Of a stretch of DNA of 64,000 bases, positions 35,632 through 46,402 are shown piece by piece. The stretch covers positions 6,815,386-6,879,385 of the forward strand of contig QXEO01000339.1 in the NCBI GenBank assembly GCA_007115705.1, given 5' to 3'. The stretch comes from Dactylis glomerata (Eukaryota > Streptophyta > Magnoliopsida > Poales > Poaceae). Numbering within the stretch: the stretch's first letter is position 1; the number at the start of each line of letters is the position of its first letter. A model generated the notes under the pieces. It made no database searches and was not told the DNA's origin. It was given only the letters and a program-made list of their open reading frames with translations. Made by a program: the position numbers and the translations under genes.

Positions 35632-37214
35632 TGCTGACTGGTGAAAGCAGGCGTCCTTGTGCGTGGTGAATGACCAGCCCGTTGGGAACCCCAAGAGGAA
35701 AGTATGATGAGTGCAGCGGCAAGTTTTCCCTCAGTTATGAAACCAAGGTTTATCGATCAGGAGAAGGGAGACGGTGACGACTGAAGGTGTTTGTGGAACC
35801 TGCACACACACAGACAAATACTTTGTTCCCAACTTGCGATGAGGTTGTCAATCTCACCGGTTTGCTTGAAACAAAGGTTATGAGTGTATCGAGTGGAAAA
35901 TAGTAGTAATATGCTAGTAAAGTAAACAGTGCGGGAATAGTAAACAGGTGATTGCAATATGATTAAAATAGGACCGGGGTCCACAGTTCACTAGTGGTGT
36001 CTCTCCATAGATAAATAACATGCTGGGTAAACGAATTACAGTTGGGCAATTGATAGAATAAAGATAACGTGATATGTCAAGAAGATCACTATGAGATTCA
36101 CTCTGGGCATTACAACAAAATACATAGACCGCCATCCAACTGCATCTATGACTAATAATCCACCCCCGGGGATATCATCCGAACACCCTAGAAGTATTAA
36201 GTTGCGAACAACAGATAATTGCATTAAGCAAAGTGTGTAATGTAAACAAAGCATATGCCCTCGAGCATATGAATGTTGTTTTCTCCCTAGTAGCAACAGC
36301 ACATCTACCACCTTAGAGGTTTCTGTCACTCCCCCAGGTGAAATAGAGGCATGAACCCACTATCGAGCATAAATACCCCCTCTTAGAGTCACTAGCAACT
36401 ACTCGGCCAAGATAGCCACTAACAACGGAGAGCATGCAAGATCATAAACATCATAGAGATAATATAAGATAAAATTCAGTGCAGCAACTTAATCATAAAC
36501 ACCAATATTCATCGGATCCCAACAAACCAACATCATAGTATTACATAACGGTGATCTCAATCATGTAGGGCAGCTCATGAGATCTAAACATGAAGCACAT
36601 GGTGGAGAAGACAACCATCTAGCTACTGCTATGGACCCATAGTCCAAGGTAGACTACTCACTCATCGCTCCGGAGGCAATCATGGCGATGAAGGAGACCT
36701 CCGGTGGCGATTCCCCTCTCCGGCAGGGTGCCGGGAAGAGCTTCTGGACCCTCCCGATCTTTGGGTCGACGGCGGCGGCGGATCGCGATGTATTCTGGAA
36801 AACTGATCTGGCACTTAGGTTTTTCTCGTCATGGGGTATATGTAGGCGAAAGGGGGCTGTCAGAGGTGGAGCCACGGGCCCTCACACGGGGGTGGCGCGG
36901 CCAGGGGCTAGGCCGCGCCGCCCCTGTGTGTGGGGGCCTCGTGGCCCCCCTCCGTCAGGTCTTCGGATGTTTGGGAGCTCCCCGATGAAATATGACTTCA
37001 GGAACTTGTTTCGTCCAATTCGGAGAATATTTCCTGTGTATCACTTCTGAAACCAAAAACAGCAGAAAACAGGGAACTGGCACTGTGGCACTTCGTTAAT
37101 AGGTTAGTTCCGGAAAGCGTATAAAAATGCCACTAAGTGTAACGAAACAATAGGCAAATGGTGTAAAACAAAGCATGGAGCATCAAAAATTATAGATACG
37201 TTTGAGACGTATCA
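35632..37214 (-). repeat. Element C 5' LTR
   Basis: 1583 bp, the same length as the 3' LTR. In element orientation it begins at 37214 and ends at 35632. Leader hairpin at 36720-36734. Confidence 0.95.
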
Positions 37215-37219
37215 TGGGC

Positions 37220-37979
37220 ACCCGATGGAATCGGTTAGCCATAGTTTGAGAAAGAAAAAAAGGTGGGGAGGAGTGCCAAGCTTTATAAAAGAGCACAAAA
37301 GTGCCAATCTCTCTCTCAAAAACTTGCTTAATTTTTGTATGGAAGATAGTAAGAACCCCATTGCCAGTCGTTGACAAAGACAACCACCTTTCAAAACCAA
37401 TTTTTATCTCTCTCTTTTAAAAATGAAAAGCTCTAGCACATGTTTAATCACTGCTTCCCTCTGCGAAGGGCCTTTCTTTTACTTTTATGTTGAGTCACCA
37501 CCTTCTATCTTTATGCACCGTCTAAGAGAGCATAGTTGTCATTCTGAGTATAATGTGCATTGTCCCAAAGTTTATCATTGATTGATTCATGACTATGGTT
37601 TCACTTGTTCCTAAATTATTTGTATCTAGTCGCCCTCTTAAACTTGAAGGTGTCCTATGCATTTATGTTTTGCTACTCCATGAGGGACAAGCTGAAAACC
37701 ATTTACTATGTTTTTCCATATGATTTCAACACACGTTTGACTTTCATTGTTTCATTATTCATGATCTTTTGTTTGTGATCTTTTTCATATTATAACATGA
37801 TTGCTAAGTTTCTTATTGTCAAGATTATGTCTTTCATGCCCATGTTTTAAGTTCTTTGATCCCAGCACTCAATGCTTACATCGATGATCAAGATTGTGTA
37901 GGTGCATGTCACCTAAAAAATTATTCTTTTGTTATCACTTACCTACTCGAGGACGAGCAGGAGTTAAGCTTGGGGATGC
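37220..37979 (+). other. Element A internal non-coding region (right piece)
   Basis: Continuation of A after element C. From about 37447 it matches B 58860-59385. The first ~220 bp have no partner in B. It ends with AAGCTTGGGGATGC at 37966-37979, the polypurine tract directly abutting the 3' LTR. No gene is seen. Confidence 0.8.
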
Positions 37980-39523
37980 TGATACGTCTCGAACGTATCT
38001 ATAATTTTTGATGCTCCATGCTTGTTTTTACACCATTTGCCTTGTGTTTCGTTACACTTCGTGGCGTTTTTATGCGATTTCCAGAACTAACCTATTGACT
38101 AGATGCCACAGTGCCAGTTCCCTGTTTTCTGCTGTTTTTGTGTTTCAGAAATGCCACACAGGAAATATTCTCAGAATTGGACGAAACAAGTTCCAGAACT
38201 CCTATTTTTCCCGGATGAAGGATGAGGACCGAAAGAGAGCCGGAGGGGGGCCAGGGGCCAGCCTCACACCAGGGCGGCACGGCCCAGGCCCTGGCCGCGC
38301 CCCCTATGTGTGAGGAGGCCCTAGCAGCCCCCTGACGATGCCCCTTCGCCTATATAAAGCCTCGGGACGGAAAACCCTAGGGGAGTCGGCAATTTTCCAG
38401 AAAGAGTTCCGCAGCTCCGCCGCCGCCGTCGACGAATTTCGGGGGACAGAAGTCTGTGTTCTGGCACCCTACCGGGACGGGGAAGTGCCCCCGGAGCCAT
38501 CTCCATCGGTCTCCATCGCCGTCTCCGCCGCCTCCATCGACCTCACCGCCATCTCCATCAACCTTGCTGTCTCCTATGATGAGGAGGGAGTAGTTCATCC
38601 CCGGGGCTGAGGGCTCTACCGGTAGCTATGTGGTTCACCTCTTTCTCCCATGATGTGATCTTTATGTGATCGTGAGCTTTGTATCATGTTGAATAAGTAG
38701 ATGGTACTCTTCATCATTATGTGTACTCTAGTGGTGTTATTAAAGTAATCTATTCCTCCTGCCATGGTGTAACGGTGACAGTGTGTGCATCGTGGTGGTA
38801 CTTGGTCTAGGCTACGATTGTGATCTCTTATGGATTATGAGAATAATTATCACTATGATAGTATTGAAGTGATCTATTCCTCCTTTCATGGTGTAATGTT
38901 GACAGTGTGTGCACCGTGTTAGTACTTGGTCTAAGTTGCAATAATATTTATCTTGAGTTGTGATTTGATTTGGATATCTCTATGAGTGGTGTTTGTCAAG
39001 TACTTGATGAACTTTAAGGGGTGCTTCTGTAGCCACTACGCAATGATTAGTGTTATTCAATAGGAGAGTAATTTAGAGTAGCATAGTGAAGAGAAGTTAT
39101 TTATTTGTTCAATTATTATATATTTGTTGGGAGTGTGTCCACTAGTGAAAGTATGATCCCTAGGCCTTGTTTCCAAGCTTTGCACACCGTTTACTTGCTA
39201 TTTTGTTACTTGTTTGCTTGCTACCATTTTTATTCCAGATTGCATTTACTACTTATAATCATCTATACCACTTGTATTTCACTATCTCTTCGCCGAACTA
39301 GTGCACCTATACATCTGACAAGTGTATTGGGTGTGTTGGGGACACAAGAGACTTTCTGTATCATAATTGCAGGGTTGTTTGAGAGGGATAGCTTTGACCT
39401 CTTCCTCCCTGAGTTCGATAAACCTTGGGTGATCCACTTAAGGAAAACTTGCTGCTGCTCTACAAACCTCTGCACTTGGAGGCCCAACACTGTCTACAAG
39501 AACAGACGCATGGGTAGACATCA
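37980..39523 (+). repeat. Element A 3' LTR
   Basis: 1544 bp, a partner of 24373-25915. TATA box at 38351-38358. The leader hairpin at 38461-38475 has decayed (TACCGG for TGCCGG, and a changed second base). It ends CATCA at 39523, followed by TSD GCTTC. Confidence 0.95.
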
Positions 39524-39528
39524 GCTTC

Positions 39529-40707
39529 CTATCGCAAGATCTTCTTAAATTTAAAGTTAGCAGATCTCTAAATTTAAGTTTAGGCGACCCAGGTTAGTAA
39601 GGTCTTTGCCTTCTAAGAATCTTCCGTAGTCCAAGAGGGTCTATCTTCTGCTTCCTTGACAATATGGAGAGGTCTTCATGGAGCTTGAACGCATAGCAAA
39701 ACTTGTTGCGCCTAATCTCGGGTATGTGTTACGGAAAAAGTTATATTCCACTAATATCAAGGTTAGAGTTAGAGTTTTACTAATAACTTATGTATGCCAC
39801 CCGAGCTGACAAAAATAGATGGGAGGGAAAACAAATTTAGAGAGGTTAGGCCGAAAGGCCAAAAACAAGCACAAGCACAAGGTAGCAGCACTCACTCAAG
39901 GAACACACACAAGCAACCTTCAAACAATCATATCCAACATAGGAGGTACTTCAGGTACCAAGAACGCCTACTACTCACGGTATTTGGGGGTAGCTCAACC
40001 AAAACAATTGAGCTTATCCTATTCATCCTAGGATCATGGTTGGTCATAGATGTTGATGCCTTCTTTTTGTTGTCGCTAGCTTCGTTGAACTTGATGGTAG
40101 TCGATGAGGTAGATGTAGTGTTGTTGAGCCGTTGACGTTGAGTTGGGGAGTGCAGACTCATAGACCTTCTTGTCTCACATCACTTGAATGTGTGGTCTTT
40201 GGAAGGGTCGTTGAATTTCTCTAGATATGGTAACACCTCGTTATAGGCCTAGAAATTTCTAGTCAAGAAACTGGGTATTTGATCCTTGGCAACTGCAAAA
40301 GTGCGAGTCCAGGGAGGAAGAATGTCAATTCCTTGACAGAGCCGTTGGTGTCAACCAAAGGCAAAATATTTATCACCACTCTTCTTTCTTTGCGGTTGGA
40401 GAGGTTTGAAGAGGTCCTTCTGAATATTTGCTCCATCTTGTCCTGCTAAGCTTTAGGTCTATTTGGGGTACAACATCAATTAATTAAAATTGAAGTGGAG
40501 GAGACAAAAGAGTAGAACTTTAAAAATTGTTTGGAAATCAGAGAGGTAAGATTAGAAGTTTTGAATAAATGAGAAGGATAGAAGCCATATTGTTGGCTAC
40601 TTAAGAAAAATATCATTTTCAATTACTCTTAGCAAAATACTACTTTTCTAACTAACGACCATGCTAACTAGGGTCTCCTAAAGTCAGGATGGCTCTGATA
40701 CCAACTC
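39529..40707 (-). other. Element E internal region, 5' portion
   Basis: In E orientation this is the first ~1.2 kb after the 5' LTR. It begins with the primer site. Open frames on both strands are short and show no retroviral or host motif. Confidence 0.75.
40691..40703 (-). other. E primer binding site (tRNA-iMet)
   Basis: The minus strand reads TGGTATCAGAGCC, 4 bp inside the right LTR, which is therefore the 5' LTR. Confidence 0.93.
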
Positions 40708-42120
40708 TGTGGGGACCCCGGATTACCCATCTGGAATACCCGATATGCATACAATTCACGATCCCATGATCAGTGTGTCGTGAATCCACATATCCGAGTT
40801 GATAACAGAATTACATCATCCATTACAGTACCGAAATAAAGTCTTACAATTGGTCACATGACCAAGACTGATAATGCCACGCAGGGCAAATTTACAACTA
40901 AGCAGCGGATACCAAACAACGTCGATGGCCCACGTCATGCCTACTACCCTACAGGCAACTGACAGGGAGACGTTCCTAGTTCGCACCGGCGTCGTCGTAA
41001 CCACCTTCATCTTCCTCATTAAAGTCTTCCTCCAAGTCTGACCAAGTTAATAGCCAGGGACAAAGCCATGAATACATTTGAATTGTACTCGCAAACCATC
41101 TAAGGAAGAGAGTTATGCAGTATGGTTGTAGCAAGGATATGCTCTAGTCTATTTTACTTTCTTTGAAAACATGGTTTTCTCGGGTCGATATAGCATGTCC
41201 AGAACCATGTTCTACGACATCTCTATATCCTTATTAAAATCTTTTATAAAGCAGTTTTAGTAAAAATCTCTAGGAAGGGGGAAACCCTTTTTATTTCAAA
41301 ACCCAGGTCAATCAAACATGACCATCTCCAATTCCTCGACAGTACCCTGCAAGTACTCTGAACCATACCCTTGCCACAACAGTACCCTCCGAGTACTCCG
41401 TCCGGCACATTCCTCCATTTTTCTGAAAACCACTTTTAAAACCAAAACTGACACAGGTTAAGTATGGCCATCCCAACCGTCCATGACCGAGGACTTGGCT
41501 ATTCGAATAGATTTACACTCTGCAGAGGTTGTACACTTTACCCACACCATCCGAATACTCATCGTGTGGGCATCATCCCCACATAGCATCCTATGCCACG
41601 ACAAGCACCCGATCAAAGCCTTTCGCTTATCTTTCTTTACTATTGGTTTCGAGTTGGTGGTGAAGCCACCAACTTGACATACATCATTTGAGTGACGAAA
41701 ATACCCTTCACATTAACACGCGACATTAATACAGGGACATCAATCACAGGTTGCTCAGCGCGTCCCTCTAATTCCGGGATACACCAATCACAGGCGCGTC
41801 CCTCTAATTAAGCATTCATGACATTTGATTTTGTCTTAATGGCTTGTTCCCCGGACATTTGATTTCTTCTTAATGGCTAATTAAGAGCCACGCTAATTAC
41901 TCTCCTTTTCAATCAGGATGCGCTAATTAATTCCCTCAGGTCATTGTGCAGTGGAGGCAAGGACGACCACGTTGAGTCCCGCTGCGCTCCACCACCATCC
42001 ACCCCAATTCTTCAATCGGGCACTGCTACCTCATCGGCTTGCGCTTCCGCCTTCCTTCTCCTCTGAAGAATCGCCCCGCGATGATACTGGAAGCAGGAGG
42101 TGCACGACGACCAGCCGAGG

Positions 42121-42575
42121 ATGGCCAGGTCCATTGCGACCACACTCGACGTCCACGCCGTGGCCATCGAGGCCTCCCTCCTCAATTCGGGGGACGCTCC
42201 TCCCACGCGGATCAGCGGTGGTACAGAATGTAAGTCCCGGCCACGAATGCCCTTTGATCTCTTCCATCCCTGATCTCATCTTTGTTGTCTCTTCACGCGG
42301 GTGCATGCTTTCACTGTTCCTACATCGAGCAGCCCTAGGAAGTGCGAACCATGATGAGATGGGAATACAAGGATAGCTGATTTTGTGCTTCCTTCCAAAA
42401 GTTGTACTCTTCTGAAACTTTAGAATTACTACAATAGTTGATGCGTGTATTGCAAAGAAGGTGTTCGTTAGAATAACCACACCACATAAGTTCATATGTC
42501 AATGTATTTTTTGCTCCAGGTGAGAAACTTGTCGCCCTACATGCCATCAGGAAAGAGCTATTGCATTTTCTTTAG
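42121..42575 (+). pseudogene. Candidate captured two-exon gene fragment, unidentified
   Basis: An open GC-rich stretch starts at ATG 42121 (MARSIATTLDVHAVAIEASL) and runs to a GTAAGT donor at 42230. A pyrimidine-rich stretch ending in CCAG lies at 42519. Joining 42229 to 42520 keeps a frame that continues EKLVALHAIRKEL to a stop near 42575. GC content is well above the flanks, as expected for a captured grass exon. I do not recognise the protein, and the splice model is inference. Confidence 0.3.
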
Positions 42576-43732
42576 TTCATCTTGGTGCCTTACTGCATCT
42601 GATCTTTCATGTTTATTGAAGAGCAGCAGGTCATGCTTGAACAGACAACACTTGGACACTGCTCAGCTCCCAAGAACGATGAGCAGTATCAATGCTAAAC
42701 TATTCCATCAGGCAATTTTTGTGAAAGATATCTTGTGTTCTGCAGAGAGTTTACTATGTTTTAAGCAAGCTGGCAGTTTACTATGAATCTGCATTTTTTT
42801 CTCATGCAAATCCGCAATAGATGCCTTCTGAGTTGCTGGACTCTAATTAGTAAGATATCTTGATGCAGGACTGTGCAGCAGGTGGCGTGCACATCTTTTC
42901 ACCAAACTTTTGGTCACCAAGCGTTGTGCACCTAGACCACAGGAAACAAGATATTGTTTACGAGTGTTAGATCGATAAAACAAGCTTGGCTTTGGTTGTA
43001 TAAAGAAGAGCTCACTCTACTCGGGTATCAGCTGAGGCTACCTCAAAAGTATTTTCTTAGAAATTTTATTTATAGTCTTCGGTTACAATCTCTAACAATG
43101 TGTCTTGGTCCGTTTGACATATCAACTTATTTATTCTATGTATCAGTATTAAGAGCCCTTCCTACTAAGAAAAGGTTGAGTTCACTACACTCAGAGGTAT
43201 ACTCACAGTAGTTGTTTTACATGGTCGTGGTTAAGATGTTTAAGCATGTTTTATGCTCTGATGTCAAAGTAGTATTTTCTATTTTTGAATGAGATCGTGT
43301 AGTGGTTAATTTGATTTCAGTTTTTCATAATAATCTGTTAGAGACAAGTGGGCGTACAAGATTTATAGGGCCATCATGGTTTATGAGTATCGGAGTTGTA
43401 GAATCCAGGAAATCAACTTGATTTATAATTAAGAAATATATGGAAACCTTTAGGCCTAGGTTTAGCTTCTCTTGCCCTAGATTACTGTTGAAATATGCTA
43501 CTTTGTAAATCTTTGTAGATCAAAAGCAAAGTTATTTGTTATACGGTTAAAACTATGATGAAGTATCAGACTTAAATGTACACCTCGCTCCAAAAATGCT
43601 GAGCAAACTGCAAAAAAATAAAACTCTTGGATCCCTTTAAACTTTACAAAATAAATATATAATCAAGCATCAAGTTTTGAGTATCTAGCATTTTATTTTG
43701 TGAATCTTGGTAAATTGATTATTAGTAGGGGT

Positions 43733-43759
43733 CGTGCATTGCACGTGCAAGCTTACTAG
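43733..43759 (+). other. Internal Helitron-like 3' terminus
   Basis: Hairpin CGTGC-att-GCACG (43733-43745), a 10-bp spacer, then CTAG (43756-43759). This is the layout of a Helitron 3' end, but the next base is A and not T, and it lies 2.4 kb before the true end. It may be a bypassed terminus. Confidence 0.4.
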
Positions 43760-44793
43760 ATACCTACAACATAGATAACAACATAAACTTTTATGCGACA
43801 TCAGGTCATCTGTTGTGTTTACCAATCACGCCGGACGGGCTCCTACACACCTTTGCATTGACCCACCCGAGTTGGGAGAGGTGGTTCTGAACAAGAGATG
43901 CATCGAGCGAAGCAAAGAGATGCGACTTCTGGTGGTGGCGGCGTGCTAGCGCATAGCGGTGGCATCAGTGTTATTTCCTTTTTCTAATGTGCATTATATT
44001 GTACCCATAATCGGATACAATATTCATAGATTTAATTATCTCCTTCTTATTGATATTTGCAACTAATTATCCCCTCATTACATTCTATAGGTCACTAGAT
44101 ATCTTCATTGGTGTCTTTAGTTGGCAATTTTCATTATTTTCCATTGTCAGTATCTAATTAAGCTTGCAAGAAACTCTATGTTTCTCACCTTTTTCTCACT
44201 ATGTTTATGACGGCATACTAGGTAAGACTATACTGACATCAAAGTAATTTAAATATATACTGCACCTTTCCATTTTGTTAATTACATGATTTCTTAAATA
44301 CTTTTTAGGCCTTAGAAATGATCTTTGAGAAAAGAGTTCCTGGTTTTTATATGCTAGGGTCATGGCTTATATATATGTGCACTTCTTTGTCCTTTTTCCT
44401 AATATTGCTTCTTCTTTTTTCCATCTGATAGTCCAAGGAGTCAAGATTCGACAATAAAGAAATTTTTCTTAACAAACATAATAATTTTTAATGCTTCTTT
44501 ACTACAGCAGTATTGTATGGTGTTACATGAACACATATATAAGCCACCAGAAATCATATACCAAGGCAATGATGATCAAGAAGTAGGGGGGTTTGTAGCC
44601 TTTCAAGCATAATCAGCAAGGTTGTCGTGTGCGTGCGTAGGTATGGCAGGGAGGTAAATCCAGTGTTGACAATATTCAATATTTGATGTTCCACTTTTAA
44701 TCTCTCTGAACCAAGCCATGATGTTGTATAATTTTCACTCCTATGTCTTATGTAACCATGACTTGATGATAATAACTCTTTAATTCGGTAAAC

Positions 44794-45341
44794 TTCTATG
44801 ATAGACATCTGGTTTTAGAGGAGCTACATCTACTGGGTGAGAAGCTGATGGCAAATTATTGAAGAGGCCCAAAAGCTTCTTCTTCAGGTATGTTTTACCA
44901 AAATGCAGAAATCCCCTACTTGCTTCTGAAAATAAACCGTCTTCCTAACCAGTTGTTTAAATAATAGTTAACAAAACTAGCTTTTCTTGATTTCAGGTTG
45001 CTGGGCAAAAAGTAACTTCTTGAAGGAGATCACTATTTGAAGCATCAACTCAGCATCCATGACTCATACATCACCACCATGAATGTCTACCAGGCCTACA
45101 TACTGAAGCAGATCCGCAACCCAAATTGCCACATGGCGCTGAGTCCCCATATTTCCAGTTACGCCCCAGCAGGCGTCCTCTCCAAGCCTATACACTTATT
45201 TCCAATTTTCTAGCAGGCGCCCTCCCCTAGCCTAGACACTTCAGAGCTTGTGACACTGAACTCAGCCAGCGACTCAGCGAGTACACGCCATGGCTCGAGG
45301 AAATCCTTATTTTGATGAATGAAGGGCATTTCTGCCAGTAA
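44794..45341 (+). pseudogene. ppc: Captured phosphoenolpyruvate carboxylase 3' fragment
   Basis: The end of a plant PEPC gene with its last intron retained. The first exon piece (about 44794-44887) reads like the family segment GEKLRANYEET...LLLQ but has a one-base insertion near 44860. It ends at donor GTATG (44888). The intron is 109 bp and ends TTTCAG at 44996. The next exon keeps VAG, LLEGD and YITTMNVYQAY, with further frameshifts near 45010 and after 45150. The end resembles the family's final residues (an LEEILILMNEG stretch) and stops at TAA 45339-45341. PEPC fixes bicarbonate onto PEP to make oxaloacetate in the cytosol. This fragment covers only about 115 C-terminal residues and cannot be functional. 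Retention of the intron shows capture from DNA. Confidence 0.85.
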
Positions 45342-46167
45342 AAGGAGAGGAACCTGGTTAGCATACTTTTGAATCTTGATGATGCAATGTTTTTCTTTGG
45401 TCATTTGTTGTGGGCCTTTCGTCTCTCGGTTGTAGTTGCATTTCTCTCTTTGCTGGGTGAAGAATAATGGTGTGGCGCCAAAGTATATTGCTAAATGAAG
45501 GGAACATGTGTTAATGTTTATTTGCTTGTTAGTAGAATGTTGTATTTTAGTAAGCAAATTATGGAAAAGGATTGGCACAAGGACAACCTAAACTGAGTCA
45601 TTTGTTTGAATGAATTGACACGATCGTTTCATAACCTCCTAAATTGACATGAGCATTTCATAACATGCTGGCTCCTTACTGTTTCTTTAACCTGCTGACT
45701 CATCTCGGTTTGTTATGGCACATATGATAACTAATATATGTGTGCCACTTCAGGAAGGTAAATTGTTCGCGGTGAATTATTAGTTCATGACTTAGTGTGC
45801 TACATTACATACATTGACCTTGGACGATAATATTTGCACTGGCTTTTGATTGAAACTAAACCCAAACTTTAACTTTTTTGGGACACTGGTGAGTGTGGGA
45901 CTAGCACAATTAGCCATATTCGCTCTACACAATTTCTTATTCATCAAGGCTTTCTTTTCTATGTCCATTTTATAAAGAAGAAAATGACCACTAAAAATTT
46001 ATGACTTACCTTGTAAATACAACTTCCTCCCGATTATGTCATTCAGATTGCTTATCACTAACTAAACTGAAACACATTTCAAAAGAAGTGGAGTGGCTGA
46101 TTTCTATGCACATGATTTTTCCATGCCTCATGTTTATGTGAATTTTATGAGAGATAAAATACAAAAA

Positions 46168-46196
46168 CCCGTGGCAACGCACGGGCATTCACCTAG
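46168..46196 (+). other. Helitron F 3' terminus
   Basis: Hairpin CCCGTG-gcaacg-CACGGG (46168-46185), spacer CATTCAC, terminal CTAG, then host T. This is the transposition termination signal. Confidence 0.85.
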
Positions 46197-46394
46197 TCTA
46201 CCTTAGTACGGGAATCTGCCCTATGGAGTATATACCTCCCCGGCACATCCTGGCAGTCTACCTCCATGTTCGAGCGTAACTCCAGTGCCATGTCAGGAGA
46301 CCCATAGTGTCTTCCGGCCGGATAAATCCCTCACTGGATCCCGATTCACTATTGCCCAGTCGCAGCAATCCGGATTCCGGGGTACCGCGCACCC

Positions 46395-46402
46395 TTATAT
46401 AG
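46395..46402 (-). promoter_or_regulatory. Putative TATA box, E 5' LTR
   Basis: CTATATAA on the minus strand, identical in context to 3893-3900. Helitron F sits just downstream, so any E transcript from here would include it. Confidence 0.5.

Larger units (their letters stand above)
28865..37214 (-). mobile_element. Element C: gag/protease-only Athila-like retrotransposon
   Basis: A complete 8350-bp element on the minus strand, the innermost of the nest. Both LTRs are 1583 bp and differ at about 10 sites by eye (0.6%), so this is the youngest insertion here. The TSD is TGGGC at 28860-28864 and 37215-37219. It has an exact tRNA-Asp primer site, a Gag domain and a retropepsin domain, then about 2.9 kb non-coding to the polypurine tract. 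RT, RNase H and integrase are absent, so it fits the TR-GAG type of non-autonomous element. Confidence 0.96.
24373..39523 (+). mobile_element. Element A: non-autonomous Athila-like retrotransposon
   Basis: Boundaries are TGATACGTCTC at 24373 and GTAGACATCA ending at 39523. The TSD is GCTTC at 24368-24372 and 39524-39528. Without element C its native length is about 6.8 kb. LTRs are 1543 and 1544 bp with about 31 differences by eye (2%). It has a tRNA-Asp primer site, one ORF of unknown function, twin hairpins, and a long non-coding 3' internal region ending in a polypurine tract. There is no Gag, RT or integrase. It lies in element E and hosts element C. Confidence 0.95.
41630..46196 (+). mobile_element. 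Helitron F (non-autonomous, gene-capturing)
   Basis: A 4567-bp insertion in the E 5' LTR with no target duplication. Compared with the intact LTR near 3690-3705 it splits an A|T dinucleotide, as Helitrons do. It begins TCTTTCTTTACTATT and ends in a hairpin, a 7-bp spacer, then CTAG followed by host T. No Rep/helicase ORF is visible, so it is non-autonomous. It carries a fragment of a phosphoenolpyruvate carboxylase gene, other exon-like GC-rich segments, and a second 3'-terminus-like hairpin inside. Confidence 0.88.

Noticed and set aside
35437..35722. Upstream extension of the C Gag frame
   Set aside because: This part translates the LTR end and leader. The conserved Gag sequence begins at the ATG at 35437.
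45210..45578. 122-codon minus-strand frame in the Helitron
   Set aside because: Antisense to the PEPC fragment end and to AT-rich sequence, with no recognisable motif.
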